Positions 45,478 to 53,386 of a DNA stretch of 64,000 nt are shown here, piece after piece. Source of the stretch: Roseiarcus sp963780825 (GTDB lineage: Bacteria > Pseudomonadota > Alphaproteobacteria > Rhizobiales > Beijerinckiaceae). A model generated the notes under the pieces. The model did no database searches. It saw only the letters and a list, made by a program, of their open reading frames with translations, and was not told the DNA's origin. The stretch is from positions 1 through 64,000 of the forward strand of contig CAWADL010000024.1 of NCBI GenBank assembly GCA_963780825.1, read 5' to 3'. The position numbers and the translations under genes are program-made. The first letter of the stretch is position 1. Each line of letters begins with the position of its first letter.

Positions 45478-45535
45478 GATCCCCGCGCGGCCGGCGTTGA
45501 AGGGAAACCCTCGTCGGCCTGGAGGCCGACGCTCC
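45447..45535. repeat. Bipartite hairpin repeat, family D (copy 7), overlapping a gene end
   Basis: GGAGGGTCGGCGTCCACGCC and GTCGGCCTGGAGGCCGACGC halves ending in GCTCC. The glycosyltransferase stop (TGA 45475-45477) is inside the element and the MFS gene stop begins 8 bp after it. Confidence 0.85.
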
Positions 45536-45542
45536 ACAGGGG

Positions 45543-46757
45543 CTAGTGCGCGACCAACGTTTCTCCGCGCTTCTCCGGGCTGAACCGGATGACAATGATG
45601 AGCGCGACCGCCACGGTCCCGCCGACCAGCGCCAGCGCGTAGGAATAGTTGCCGCCGTTGGCTTCGGCGAGCTTGGCCTGGAACGGCCCATTGAACGAGG
45701 CCAGGAAGTTGCCGGCCTGATAGATGAACGCCGGCAGCGTCGCGCGGACCGCGCCCGGCGACAATTCGTTGAGATGCGCTGGCACGACGCCCCAGGCGCC
45801 CTGCACTGCGATCTGCATGATGAAGGCGCCGACCGCCAGCATGAACGGCGTCGAGGAATAGGCCCAGAGCGGCAGCGCGGGCAGCGCGATGAGCGCGGCG
45901 AGGGTTATCGCGTTGACGCGGCCGATGCGTTCGGAAAGCGCGCCGAAGATGATGCCGCCGCTCATCGCGCCGACGTTGGCGACGATGTTGATCCAACTGA
46001 CCGTCGTCGTATCGAACTGGTGCTGCTTCTGCAGGAAGGTCGGGTAAAGATCCTGCGTGCCGTGGCTGAAAAAGTTGAACAGCATCATCATCACGATCGA
46101 ATAGATGACCAGCCGCCAATTGTTGACAATCAACTCCCATAAGCTCGGCTTGGCGACATGCTGGGCTTCGATGAAGGCCGGCAATTCCTCGACGTTGGAG
46201 CGGATGAACAGCACTACGAATGCCGGCAGCACGCTGAACAGGAACAACGCGCGCCAGCCAATCTCATAGCCGCCGATATTGCGTCCATAAAACAAACCGT
46301 AGACGACCGAGGCGAGCAGGAAGCCGCTGGGATAGCCCGCCTGCAAAATCCCGCTGACCGGCCCGCGCGCGCTCGGCGGGATCGATTCCATGACCAACGA
46401 ACTGCCGAGACCCCACTCGCCGCCCATGGCGACGCCAAACAGCGTGCGCAGGATCAGGAAGACCGTGAGATTCGGCGAAAAGGCCGCGGCGGCGCCGAGG
46501 ACAGAGTAGCTGAGAATGTCGATCATCAGCGCGGGCTTGCGCCCGAACTTGTCGCCGATCCGGCCGAAGATGAACGCGCCGACGAAACGCATGGCGAGCG
46601 TCAGGAAGAGGGCGTAGGCGACTTGCGGGATATCGACGCCGAACTCCTTCGCGATATCCTTGATGAGGAACGTCAGCAGGAAGAAATCGAACGCATCGAG
46701 CGCCCAGCCGAGATAGGCGGCGACCACGGATTTCGTTTGTTGCGGCGTCAGGTTCAA
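45543..46757 (-). CDS. MFS transporter, sialate/lactate (SHS) type
   Basis: A 404-aa protein with 12 predicted membrane segments. The N-terminus SVVAAYLGWALDAFDFFLLT, the loop GRIGDKFGRKPALMIDI and LFGVAMGGEWGLGSSLVMES are typical of the sialate:H+ symporter / lactate permease (JEN1-like) group of the major facilitator superfamily. Likely takes up a carboxylic acid with protons. No catabolic partner lies nearby, so the substrate is open. Confidence 0.88.
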   Translation of the reverse strand: MNLTPQQTKSVVAAYLGWALDAFDFFLLTFLIKDIAKEFGVDIPQVAYALFLTLAMRFVGAFIFGRIGDKFGRKPALMIDILSYSVLGAAAAFSPNLTVFLILRTLFGVAMGGEWGLGSSLVMESIPPSARGPVSGILQAGYPSGFLLASVVYGLFYGRNIGGYEIGWRALFLFSVLPAFVVLFIRSNVEELPAFIEAQHVAKPSLWELIVNNWRLVIYSIVMMMLFNFFSHGTQDLYPTFLQKQHQFDTTTVSWINIVANVGAMSGGIIFGALSERIGRVNAITLAALIALPALPLWAYSSTPFMLAVGAFIMQIAVQGAWGVVPAHLNELSPGAVRATLPAFIYQAGNFLASFNGPFQAKLAEANGGNYSYALALVGGTVAVALIIVIRFSPEKRGETLVAH

Positions 46758-46810
46758 GATGTCCTCCCCCTGTTCGTTGTTTTTGCGATACCGTCTGCCC
46801 GAAGCTCACG

Positions 46811-47134
46811 CTAGCCCATATTTTTGGACGGAGCTCCGGCGTAGGGCGGACGACGATGGCCGCCGCGCGCTTCCGCGTTTGCGCAATATCGAAACTGTTC
46901 TGCATGCGCATGAGCGTGTCCATGGACACGCCGAACGCCTTTTCGAATTCGCAACGCCATCTCCGGTGACAAGTTCGCGCGCTCGTTGAGCAGCGCGGAG
47001 AGCGCCGCGCGCGTAACGCCGAGCGCTTCGGCCGCCTTGGTCACGGTCAACCCCAGCGGCTCAATGATTTCGCTGCCGATAAAGCCGCCGGGATGCGCGG
47101 GCGCCTTCATACGAATGCCCTGCGTCGTCGTCAT
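46811..47134 (-). CDS. higA: HigA-family antitoxin, frameshifted
   Basis: From ATG 47134 the HTH domain is intact (HPGGFIGSEIIEPLGLTVTK, then AAEALGVTRAALSALLNERA, NLSPEMALRI). A break near 46940-46950 puts the rest in another frame (FGVSMDTLMRMQNSFDIAQT-RKR, the normal HigA ending). About 98-105 aa. Toxin-first order (higB then higA, 9-bp gap) is the rule for this type. The exact C-terminus cannot be set because a second indel may be present. Confidence 0.85.
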   Translation of the reverse strand: MTTTQGIRMKAPAHPGGFIGSEIIEPLGLTVTKAAEALGVTRAALSALLNERANLSPEMALRIRKGVRRVHGHAHAHAEQFRYCANAEARGGHRRPPYAGAPSKNMG

Positions 47135-47143
47135 GTGATGCTC

Positions 47144-47435
47144 CTAGTGGTAATCCTCAAATCCGAGGTCGACGATCTCGATGTCAGTTTGATTGATGCG
47201 GAAGGTAAGCCGCCAGTTCTTGGTGACCGTCAGACTCCAAATGCCCTTTCGGTCCCCAGCAAGCTGATGGGCTTTCCAGTGGGGTATTGTCCGCAGTTCC
47301 TCTTCTCGCGCCATGTCCTGCAGGAAGGAAATCATTCGGCGCAGCTTTGGCGCGGCGACGGCCGGGAGTCCCGAGGAAATCCTCTTCCTCGATGAACCGT
47401 CGCAGCCCTTTGTGGACGACGTTTCGGATCCTCAT
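47144..47435 (-). CDS. higB: HigB-family (RelE superfamily) toxin, frameshifted
   Basis: Ribosome-dependent mRNA interferase in known members. From ATG 47435: MRIRNVVHKGLRRFIEEEDF, then one extra G in a G-run near 47360, then LPAVAAPKLRRM followed by ISFLQDMAREEELRTIPHWK and the core IWSLTVTKNWRLTFRINQTD-IEIVDLGFEDYH. The Lys/Trp/Arg cluster in the beta-sheet and the final Tyr-His match HigB. About 96 aa joined, normal for the family. Confidence 0.88.
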
Positions 47436-47440
47436 ACGCA

Positions 47441-47469
47441 AGCATAGGCGACATGTCGTATAGCGTCAA
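47441..47469 (-). promoter_or_regulatory. higBA promoter
   Basis: On the minus strand, TTGACG (47464-47469), a 17-bp spacer, then TATGCT (47441-47446). A start of transcription 6-7 bp downstream falls at or next to the higB ATG (47435), so the mRNA may be leaderless. Confidence 0.7.
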
Positions 47470-47484
47470 GCGACGCTATACGAC
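47455..47484. promoter_or_regulatory. higBA operator, 13-bp perfect inverted repeat
   Basis: GTCGTATAGCGTC-AAGC-GACGCTATACGAC. The palindrome covers the -35 hexamer of the promoter above and is the expected HigA repression site. Confidence 0.8.
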
Positions 47485-47532
47485 CCGACCAAGCCGTTGA
47501 CGACGGCAATCCGCGAGCTTATGGGGCAGCGG

Positions 47533-47592
47533 AACCGTGGTTATTTGAGCCGGTCGGCTTGCCGCCACGTTAAACAAAGGGCTAAAAGATCG
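47533..47592 (+). promoter_or_regulatory. SAM-II riboswitch
   Basis: CCGTGG (47535-47540) pairs with CCACG (47565-47569); the loop holds TTATTTGAGCCGG, and the 3' segment CGTTAAACAAAGGGCTAAAAG supplies the GGCT that pairs with AGCC to form the pseudoknot. This matches the SAM-II consensus, which shuts off methionine genes when SAM is bound. It ends about 53 bp before the metZ start; AGGAG lies near 47636. Confidence 0.92.
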
Positions 47593-47645
47593 GGATTTTC
47601 CAAAAATCCAGATTGAGGCCCGCGCGCATTGCGTCAGGAGCCAAG

Positions 47646-48842
47646 ATGGTCAGCCCTCGAAAATCCCGTGACCCAAAGACGCTGAGACCCGCCACCCTCT
47701 TGGTCCACGGCGCCTCCGTCCGCTCGCAGTTTGACGAGACCTCCGAGGCGCTGTTCCTGACGCAAGGGTATCTCTACGACACGATGGAGGTCGCCGAGGC
47801 GCGGTTCAAGGGCGACGAGCCGGGCTTCATCTATTCACGCTTCTCCAATCCGACGGTGGCGATGTTCGAGAAGCGCATGGCGCTGCTCGAACGCGCGGAG
47901 GCCGCGCGCGCTACCGCCAGCGGTATGGCGGCCGTCACCGCGTCGCTGATGGGGCAGGTCAAGGCGGGCGACCATGTGGTCGCGGCGAGGGCGCTGTTCG
48001 GCTCGTGTTTATATGTTGTCGAAGAGCTGCTGCCGCGTTTCGGGGTCGAGACGACGTTGGTTGAGGGGACGGACCTCGACGCATGGCGCGGCGCGATGCG
48101 GCCGAACACCAAGACGACGTTCCTGGAAAGCCCGACCAACCCGACCCTGGAGGTCATCGACATCGCCGGCGTCGCCGAGATCGCGCATGCCGCGGGCGCG
48201 ACGCTGGTTGTCGACAACGTATTCGCCTCGCCCTTGCTGCAGCATCCGCTGGAGCTCGGCGCCGACTGCGTGGTTTATTCCGCAACCAAACATATCGACG
48301 GACAGGGCCGCACGCTCGGCGGGATCATTCTGGCGAGCGAGAAATTCGTGGCGACGCACATCCACAATTTCCTGCGCCAGACCGGGCCGAGCCTATCGCC
48401 GTTCAACGCCTGGGTCATGCTGAAGTCGCTGGAGACTATGCCTGTGCGGATCGCCGCGCAGACCCGTTCAGCGGAGCGAATCGCCGAGTTCCTAAGCCAA
48501 CACCGCCGCGTGAAGCGCGTGTTCTATCCGGGCCGACCCGACCATCCGCAGTATCAGATCGCGCGCAAGCAAATGTCGGGCGGCGGCACGCTCGTCGCCT
48601 TTGAGATCGACGGGGCCAAGAAAGAGGCTTTTGCGTTCGCCAATGCGCTGTCGATCATTGGCATTTCCAACAACCTCGGCGACGCCAAGAGCCTCATCAC
48701 CCACCCCGAGACGACGACGCACCAACGGTTGAAGCCCGAGCAGCGCGCGGCGCTTGGCATCGGGCCGGGGTTGCTGAGGCTGTCGGTTGGGCTGGAGGAC
48801 GTCGAGGATTTGATCGAGGATATTTCGACGGCGTTGGGGTGA
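47646..48842 (+). CDS. metZ: O-succinylhomoserine sulfhydrylase
   Basis: Joins O-succinylhomoserine and sulfide to homocysteine with PLP. About 398 aa from ATG 47646 (MVSPRKSRDPKTLRPATLLV). YSRFSNPTVAMFEKRMALLE, the TFLESPTNPTLEVIDI loop, VVDNVFASPLLQHPLELGAD and the PLP Lys in YSATKHIDGQGR (about residue 215) define the Cys/Met-metabolism family; the GQGR after the Lys is typical of MetZ. Control by the SAM-II riboswitch upstream confirms the methionine role. Confidence 0.95.
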   Translation: MVSPRKSRDPKTLRPATLLVHGASVRSQFDETSEALFLTQGYLYDTMEVAEARFKGDEPGFIYSRFSNPTVAMFEKRMALLERAEAARATASGMAAVTASLMGQVKAGDHVVAARALFGSCLYVVEELLPRFGVETTLVEGTDLDAWRGAMRPNTKTTFLESPTNPTLEVIDIAGVAEIAHAAGATLVVDNVFASPLLQHPLELGADCVVYSATKHIDGQGRTLGGIILASEKFVATHIHNFLRQTGPSLSPFNAWVMLKSLETMPVRIAAQTRSAERIAEFLSQHRRVKRVFYPGRPDHPQYQIARKQMSGGGTLVAFEIDGAKKEAFAFANALSIIGISNNLGDAKSLITHPETTTHQRLKPEQRAALGIGPGLLRLSVGLEDVEDLIEDISTALG

Positions 48843-48862
48843 TGCGGCGCTGGCGGTCCAGC

Positions 48863-48961
48863 CTAATACAATTCCAAGCAGGCCGAGCCAATATCTTGCG
48901 CGAAATGGATGATTGGACCTGCGTGGATGCGAAGTAGAGCGGCGATGGCGTTAGTCTTCAT
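48863..48961 (-). pseudogene. DUF5615 (PIN-like) remnant with internal deletion
   Basis: ATG 48961 overlaps the DUF433 stop (ATGA), the normal coupling for these pairs, but only 32 codons follow: MKTNAIAALLRIHAGPIIHF and the ending SACLELY. This is the C-terminal end of DUF5615 proteins (about 110-120 aa), joined straight to the start codon. About 80 codons of PIN-like core, with the acidic active site, are gone, so the partner is dead. Confidence 0.65.
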
Positions 48962-49182
48962 TCGGCCGCCGTAACCAACCGCCGCTCGCGGTCGGCCGCA
49001 TAAGCAAGAGCGGCGCGTATGTCGTCCTCGGCGAGTTCGGGAAAGTCGGCAATGATCTGTTGCGGCGTCATGCCGGAAGCGAGCCAGCCTAACACATCGG
49101 CGACCGCGATGCGCATGTGGCGGATGCAAGGCCGCCCGCCACGCTTGCCGGGCTCGAGGGTGATGACGCTGCGATAGTCCAT
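48958..49182 (-). CDS. DUF433 family protein (antitoxin-like)
   Basis: A 74-aa protein: MDYRSVITLEPGKRGGRPCI, RHMRIAVADVLGWLASGMTP, QQIIADFPELAEDDIRAALA. This is the full DUF433 winged-HTH-like domain, usually paired with a DUF5615 PIN-like protein in a putative toxin-antitoxin unit. Here the partner is reduced to a stub, leaving an orphan. Confidence 0.88.
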   Translation of the reverse strand: MDYRSVITLEPGKRGGRPCIRHMRIAVADVLGWLASGMTPQQIIADFPELAEDDIRAALAYAADRERRLVTAAE

Positions 49183-49383
49183 TGCGCGAGAATAGCACTT
49201 CCCGCGGCGTCGACGAGCGGCACGCGACAGGGCGTAACCCTACGTGCGGGGTCTTCCGCAAAGAGGTTCCCTTAGTTCACTGTCGTCAACAAGCTATGTC
49301 CGGTGCGCTTTGACCCGCCTTCCCAATGTCCGCCTCCCCCTCTATGTAGCCGCCGTTCCTCTCCTCGACACCAGGACCGACGC

Positions 49384-50631
49384 ATGGCCGCGCCCGCCCC
49401 GCTTTCGCCGCTCGCCCCGAAGACATATCCGACGCTTCCGATCATCGAGGGCGTTCGCTTCGCCAGCATCGCCGCGGGCGTCCGTTACGCCGGCCGAACC
49501 GATCTCATGATGGCGCTTTTCGACGCCCCGGCCGCGGTCGCCGGCGTGTTCACCAAATCGAAGTGCCCGTCGGCGCCGGTCGACTGGTGCCGCGAGAAGC
49601 TGAAAGGCGGCGTGGCCCGCGCGCTGGTCGTCAACTCCGGCAACGCCAACGCTTTTACGGGGCATCGCGGCTTGAGCGCCGTCGCTGAGATCGGCGCAGC
49701 GGTCGCCACGGCGACTAGCGCCAAGGCCGACCAGGTGTACATGGCCTCCACGGGCGTGATCGGCGAGCCGCTGGAGCCCTCCCGCATCACCCACGCCCTC
49801 AAAGCCTTGGTCGCCGACGCGAAGCCCGACGCGATGATGGACGCCGCGCGCGCGATCATGACGACCGACACCTATCCCAAGGTTTCGACGCGCGGCGCCA
49901 AACTCGGCGACGCGGACGTGACCATCAGCGGCATGGCGAAGGGCGCGGGCATGATCGCGCCGGATATGGCGACCATGCTTTCGTTCGTGTTCACCGACGC
50001 GCCGATCGCCGCCCCGGTGCTGCAGGCGCTGCTGTCGAAATCGGTGCAAGGCTCGTTCAACGCAATCACGGTTGATAGCGACACCTCCACCTCCGACACG
50101 CTGCTGCTGTTCGCCACCGGCGCCGCGGCGAAACACGGCGCGCCTGAGATCAGCGAAGCCAGCGACCCGCGCCTCGGCCCCTTCAAACGCGCGCTCGACA
50201 AAGTGCTGCTCGATCTCGCGCATCAGGTGGTTCGCGACGGCGAGGGCGCGCGCAAATTCGTCGAGGTGCGCGTCGAGGGCGCAGCTTCGCGCAAAGCCGC
50301 CAAACGCATCGCGCTTTCGATCGCGAATTCGCCGCTGGTCAAGACAGCCGTCGCCGGCGAGGACGCCAATTGGGGACGGGTGGTGATGGCGGTCGGCAAG
50401 GCCGGCGAAAAGGCCGACCGGGACAAGCTCGAAATCTTTTTCGGCGACATCCGCGTCGCTCACGCCGGCCTGCGCGATCCCGATTACAGCGAAGCCGAGA
50501 CCTCGGCTTACATGAAGCAACAATCGATCATCATCACCGCCAAGCTTGGCATCGGCGCGGCGCGGGCGAAAGTTTGGACCTGCGATCTCACAAAGGAGTA
50601 TGTCGCCATCAACGGCGACTATCGCTCGTGA
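49384..50631 (+). CDS. argJ: Bifunctional glutamate N-acetyltransferase / ornithine acetyltransferase
   Basis: Recycles the acetyl group in arginine synthesis. About 415 aa from ATG 49384 (MAAPAPLSPLAPKTYPTLPI). SGNANAFTG-type loop, STGVIGEPL oxyanion region, and the self-cleavage site KGAGMIAPDMATMLSFVF (cut between Ala and the nucleophile Thr) are present; the tail ends in EYVAINGDYRS as in the family. Coupled to the MutT gene by GTGA overlap. Confidence 0.95.
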   Translation: MAAPAPLSPLAPKTYPTLPIIEGVRFASIAAGVRYAGRTDLMMALFDAPAAVAGVFTKSKCPSAPVDWCREKLKGGVARALVVNSGNANAFTGHRGLSAVAEIGAAVATATSAKADQVYMASTGVIGEPLEPSRITHALKALVADAKPDAMMDAARAIMTTDTYPKVSTRGAKLGDADVTISGMAKGAGMIAPDMATMLSFVFTDAPIAAPVLQALLSKSVQGSFNAITVDSDTSTSDTLLLFATGAAAKHGAPEISEASDPRLGPFKRALDKVLLDLAHQVVRDGEGARKFVEVRVEGAASRKAAKRIALSIANSPLVKTAVAGEDANWGRVVMAVGKAGEKADRDKLEIFFGDIRVAHAGLRDPDYSEAETSAYMKQQSIIITAKLGIGAARAKVWTCDLTKEYVAINGDYRS

Positions 50632-51029
50632 GACTGGTTCTCGTCGTCGCGGTTGCGCTGGTCGATGTCGACGATCGCGTGCTGATCGCGCAGCGTCCCG
50701 AAGGCAAGGCGCTAGCGGGGCTTTGGGAGTTTCCTGGCGGCAAGATGGAGCCCGGCGAGCGCCCCGAGGATGCGTTGATCCGCGAATTGCGTGAGGAGCT
50801 CGGCATCGAAGTCAAAGCGCCGTGTCTGGCGCCGCTGACCTTCGCGAGCCACGCCTACGACGATTTTCATTTGCTGATGCCGCTCTACATCTGCCGCAAG
50901 TGGGAGGGCTTTGTGCACGCTAAGGAAGGGCAAGCGCTGAAATGGGTGGCGGCTAAGGCGCTGCGCGATTATCCCATGCCGCCGGCGGACGCGCCGCTGA
51001 TTCCGTATTTGGTTGATCTGCTGGGGTAA
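50628..51029 (+). CDS. mutT: 8-oxo-dGTP diphosphatase MutT
   Basis: Hydrolyses oxidised dGTP to stop A:T to C:G mutation. The 133-aa protein starts at GTG 50628. The Nudix box is complete: GKMEPGERPEDALIRELREELGI, split here as GKMEPGERPEDAL / IRELREELGI. The ending LIPYLVDLLG fits MutT. The argJ-mutT order is common in this group. Confidence 0.92.
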   Translation: MRLVLVVAVALVDVDDRVLIAQRPEGKALAGLWEFPGGKMEPGERPEDALIRELREELGIEVKAPCLAPLTFASHAYDDFHLLMPLYICRKWEGFVHAKEGQALKWVAAKALRDYPMPPADAPLIPYLVDLLG

Positions 51030-51037
51030 GAGTGAAC

Positions 51038-51147
51038 CGTCATTGCGAGCGAAGCGAAACAATCCAGCGTCGTGAGATCGGCGGCCGGTTAGACAGGGCG
51101 CCGGCCGCCGCATGGATTGCTTCGTCTCTTCGCTCCTCGCAATGACG
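51038..51147. repeat. Inverted repeat, family A (copy 3)
   Basis: CGTCATTGCGAGCGAAGCGA... and a near reverse complement with a small insertion (CTTCGTCTCTTCGCTCCTCG) enclose about 50 bp. Confidence 0.88.
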
Positions 51148-51176
51148 ATCCTGCGCTCAGCGCGGGCGGAAAAGCT

Positions 51177-51713
51177 TCAGCTCTTAACCTTCTCGCCCTT
51201 GGCGGCGACGTCGCCGCCAGATTTGGCGTCAGCTTCGCACATATAGGCGCCTTGTTTGGTCGTGCCGTAGCTCTTATGCCCGGCGTAGTGATACTTGTGC
51301 GACTTGGTGTTGACCCAGACGACCGTGTCGGTCGGGCAATGGCCCTTGGCCTCGCCTTCGCTGGTGAACTGGCCGGCGCCGGTGGCGGCGGGCATGACCT
51401 TGGCGACTTTCGTCGGCGTGGGCTTCGGCTCGGGCGCCGAAGCAACCGGCGGTGGCGGCGGGGGAGCTGGCGCCGCCGCAGGAGCGGCTGCGGGCGCGGC
51501 GGAAGCGCTCGCCGAACCGTGGCGCGCCTTGCAGTCCTTCAGGAAGTCCTGCCAGCTCCCGCCGTTCGTCGTGTTGTTGGCTTTCGCGGTCTTCCACTCG
51601 GCGCCGCATTCTTTCATCACGCTCTCGGCCTGAGCCGGGGCGCTGATCAGAAAAGCAAATGCGCCCGCTGCGAGCACGGCGGCCAGACCGGCCGACATCG
51701 TCATCTTTGACAT
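51177..51713 (-). CDS. Secreted protein with Ala/Pro linker and conserved C-terminal domain
   Basis: A 178-aa protein. Signal peptide (MTMSAGLAAVLAAGAFAFLI, cut near AQA-ES), a short helical domain with two Cys (MKECGAEWKTAKANN, FLKDCKARHG), an Ala/Pro linker of about 50 residues, and a C-terminal domain CPTDTVVWVNTKSHKYHYAG-HKSYGTTKQGAYMCE with two Cys. The last domain recurs in uncharacterised Hyphomicrobiales exported proteins. Likely periplasmic or wall-associated. Confidence 0.7.
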   Translation of the reverse strand: MSKMTMSAGLAAVLAAGAFAFLISAPAQAESVMKECGAEWKTAKANNTTNGGSWQDFLKDCKARHGSASASAAPAAAPAAAPAPPPPPPVASAPEPKPTPTKVAKVMPAATGAGQFTSEGEAKGHCPTDTVVWVNTKSHKYHYAGHKSYGTTKQGAYMCEADAKSGGDVAAKGEKVKS

Positions 51714-51803
51714 AGGAACTCCCCCTTGACGCTGTTTCGCCGCCTCGGGCCTCTGGTCAAGACGGCGTCGCCGCGAAGCGCCGCGGCACGCCCGTTCTTG
51801 GAC

Positions 51804-52445
51804 TTACGCCGCTGAACTGGGAATGAACAAATTGCGGAATTTCTTGAGCTTTGTCGAGATGCGATGCCGCCCCTGCTCATGATCGACGACCGCCTGGTCA
51901 GTCACCCAGTTCAATTGGATCACTCGCCGGGGCCCAGACGTCGGCTTATGTCCATGCCAGGATCGGTCGGAGCGGCGAAAGACCAGCAACGTACCGCCGT
52001 TCGGCGGCACCTCGGCCGCATAGTCCTCAAGGTTGGTCGCTGAACGTAGCAGGCGGAGCCGGCCGGCATCCTCTTGCCAGTTCTCGTTCATGTAAAGCAG
52101 CACCGTAATGATCTTTGTTTCGGAGTTGGTGTGGATTGAACCGTCTTTCTCGCGAATGTAGCCGCGGACGGTGTACATCGTCGGTCGGCCGGTCAGATCG
52201 ATTTGGAACTTGCGTTCGATAGCGCGCTGAAATTCCGGGCCGCGCAGCTCGTCTATCAGCCCTGCGAAATGGCCGCGTATGTCGAGTTCGGAAGGCGGAT
52301 GCGAGCCGGGACCCGGCACTTTGGGATAGTCGGCGATGATGTCGGCGAAGCGCTCGCTGCGAAGAAAGCCAGGGACGACGATATATTCGTACGGGTCGCG
52401 CTGCAGCGGCGTGCGCTCCAAGGCGTCGAGATCACAAAAGGTCAT
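51804..52445 (-). CDS. 2-oxoglutarate/Fe(II) oxygenase-like protein, iron ligand Asp replaced by Asn
   Basis: A 213-aa protein from ATG 52445 (MTFCDLDALERTPLQRDPYE). The double-stranded beta-helix core is visible: DGSIHTNSETKIITVLLYMN (first His), then GGTLLVFRRSDRSWHGHKP (second His), then RRVIQLNW (2-oxoglutarate Arg). The usual H-x-D iron pair reads His-Thr-Asn (codons CAC ACC AAC). Family assignment is good; the change could lower or alter activity, or be a single-base error (GAC to AAC). Confidence 0.8.
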   Translation of the reverse strand: MTFCDLDALERTPLQRDPYEYIVVPGFLRSERFADIIADYPKVPGPGSHPPSELDIRGHFAGLIDELRGPEFQRAIERKFQIDLTGRPTMYTVRGYIREKDGSIHTNSETKIITVLLYMNENWQEDAGRLRLLRSATNLEDYAAEVPPNGGTLLVFRRSDRSWHGHKPTSGPRRVIQLNWVTDQAVVDHEQGRHRISTKLKKFRNLFIPSSAA

Positions 52446-52540
52446 ATCGGGCTCCGCGTTGCCGCCTATTAGCAAAGCGAGCAGGCGGGGCCAATGCAGC
52501 CGCGGTAGCGCCGGCCCGTCGGTCAAGATAGGCAGGGCCG

Positions 52541-53029
52541 ATGTCAGCAACCCCTCTCACCGTCGAAGCGCTCGCGTTGCTATTGCCGACGAAGGCGCGG
52601 CTCATCGGCGTCGACTTGGGCGCGAAGACCGTCGGCCTCGCCCTCTCCGATGTCGAACGCCGCATCGCGACCCCGCTCACGACCCTGAAGCGGACCAAGT
52701 TTGCACGTGATGCGGAGGCGCTCGCCGCCCAGGTCAAGCAGTTCGAAGTCGTCGCGCTGGTCTTTGGAATGCCGATCGGTCTCGACGGAAAGGATACACC
52801 GCGCGCCCAGGCGACGCGCGCCTTCGCCCGCGAGTACCAGCGCCTCTATCCTGTCCCGCTGGCGTTCTGGGACGAGCGCATGTCGACCGCCGCCGTCGAG
52901 CGCGACCTGATCGCCAACGATGTTTCGCGTGCGCGCCGCGCCGAAGTCATCGACAAGATGGCGGCCGCCTATATTTTGCAAGGCGCGCTCGACCGGCTCG
53001 GTCGTTTGTCCCCGTTCGAGCGAACGTAA
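52541..53029 (+). CDS. ruvX: Holliday junction resolvase-like RuvX/YqgF
   Basis: RNase H-fold nuclease of about 162 aa, needed for pre-16S rRNA 5' end processing in E. coli and proposed to resolve junctions. LIGVDLGAKTVGLALSD (residues about 21-37) holds the first Asp, VFGMPIGLDGKD the middle motif, and WDERMSTAAVERDL and DKMAAAYILQGAL the last acidic motif. The start of the gene faces that of the oxygenase gene. Confidence 0.93.
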   Translation: MSATPLTVEALALLLPTKARLIGVDLGAKTVGLALSDVERRIATPLTTLKRTKFARDAEALAAQVKQFEVVALVFGMPIGLDGKDTPRAQATRAFAREYQRLYPVPLAFWDERMSTAAVERDLIANDVSRARRAEVIDKMAAAYILQGALDRLGRLSPFERT

Positions 53030-53134
53030 ACGCGACAGCCAGACCCAGCGCCGGCGGGTCAATCGATCATATTTTAGGCTTGTTTTCCCAATGATTCCGC
53101 GCAACACAATGCAAGGTATCGCAGCGAGGCGCCG

Positions 53135-53386
53135 TTGAGCGAGCCGCTTATCTATCCTCCAGCTTCCGAATCCGACAGCGCGCTAGGCGAGACCGAAGCG
53201 TTGAACCCTGTGGATCAAACGCGGGCCGTTGCGGAATATATCGGCGACATGATCGGGCAACTCGAATCGATGTCGCGGCTAGCCGGCTTCGACTTGCTTG
53301 TCTATCTACTATCTATGGCTCGGGTCGAGGCGGAAACAAACGCCCGCCGCCTGAGTCATCTTGGAGCCGACGGCCAACGGCGCTAG
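53135..53386 (+). CDS. Small conserved hypothetical protein
   Basis: An 83-aa protein from TTG 53135. A disordered N-terminus is followed by a helical part (DQTRAVAEYIGDMIGQLESM, SRLAGFDLLVYLLSMARVEA). No catalytic residues stand out. It resembles short Hyphomicrobiales proteins of unknown role. Its end overlaps by 4 bp the end of the convergent amine oxidase gene. Confidence 0.6.
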   Translation: MSEPLIYPPASESDSALGETEALNPVDQTRAVAEYIGDMIGQLESMSRLAGFDLLVYLLSMARVEAETNARRLSHLGADGQRR

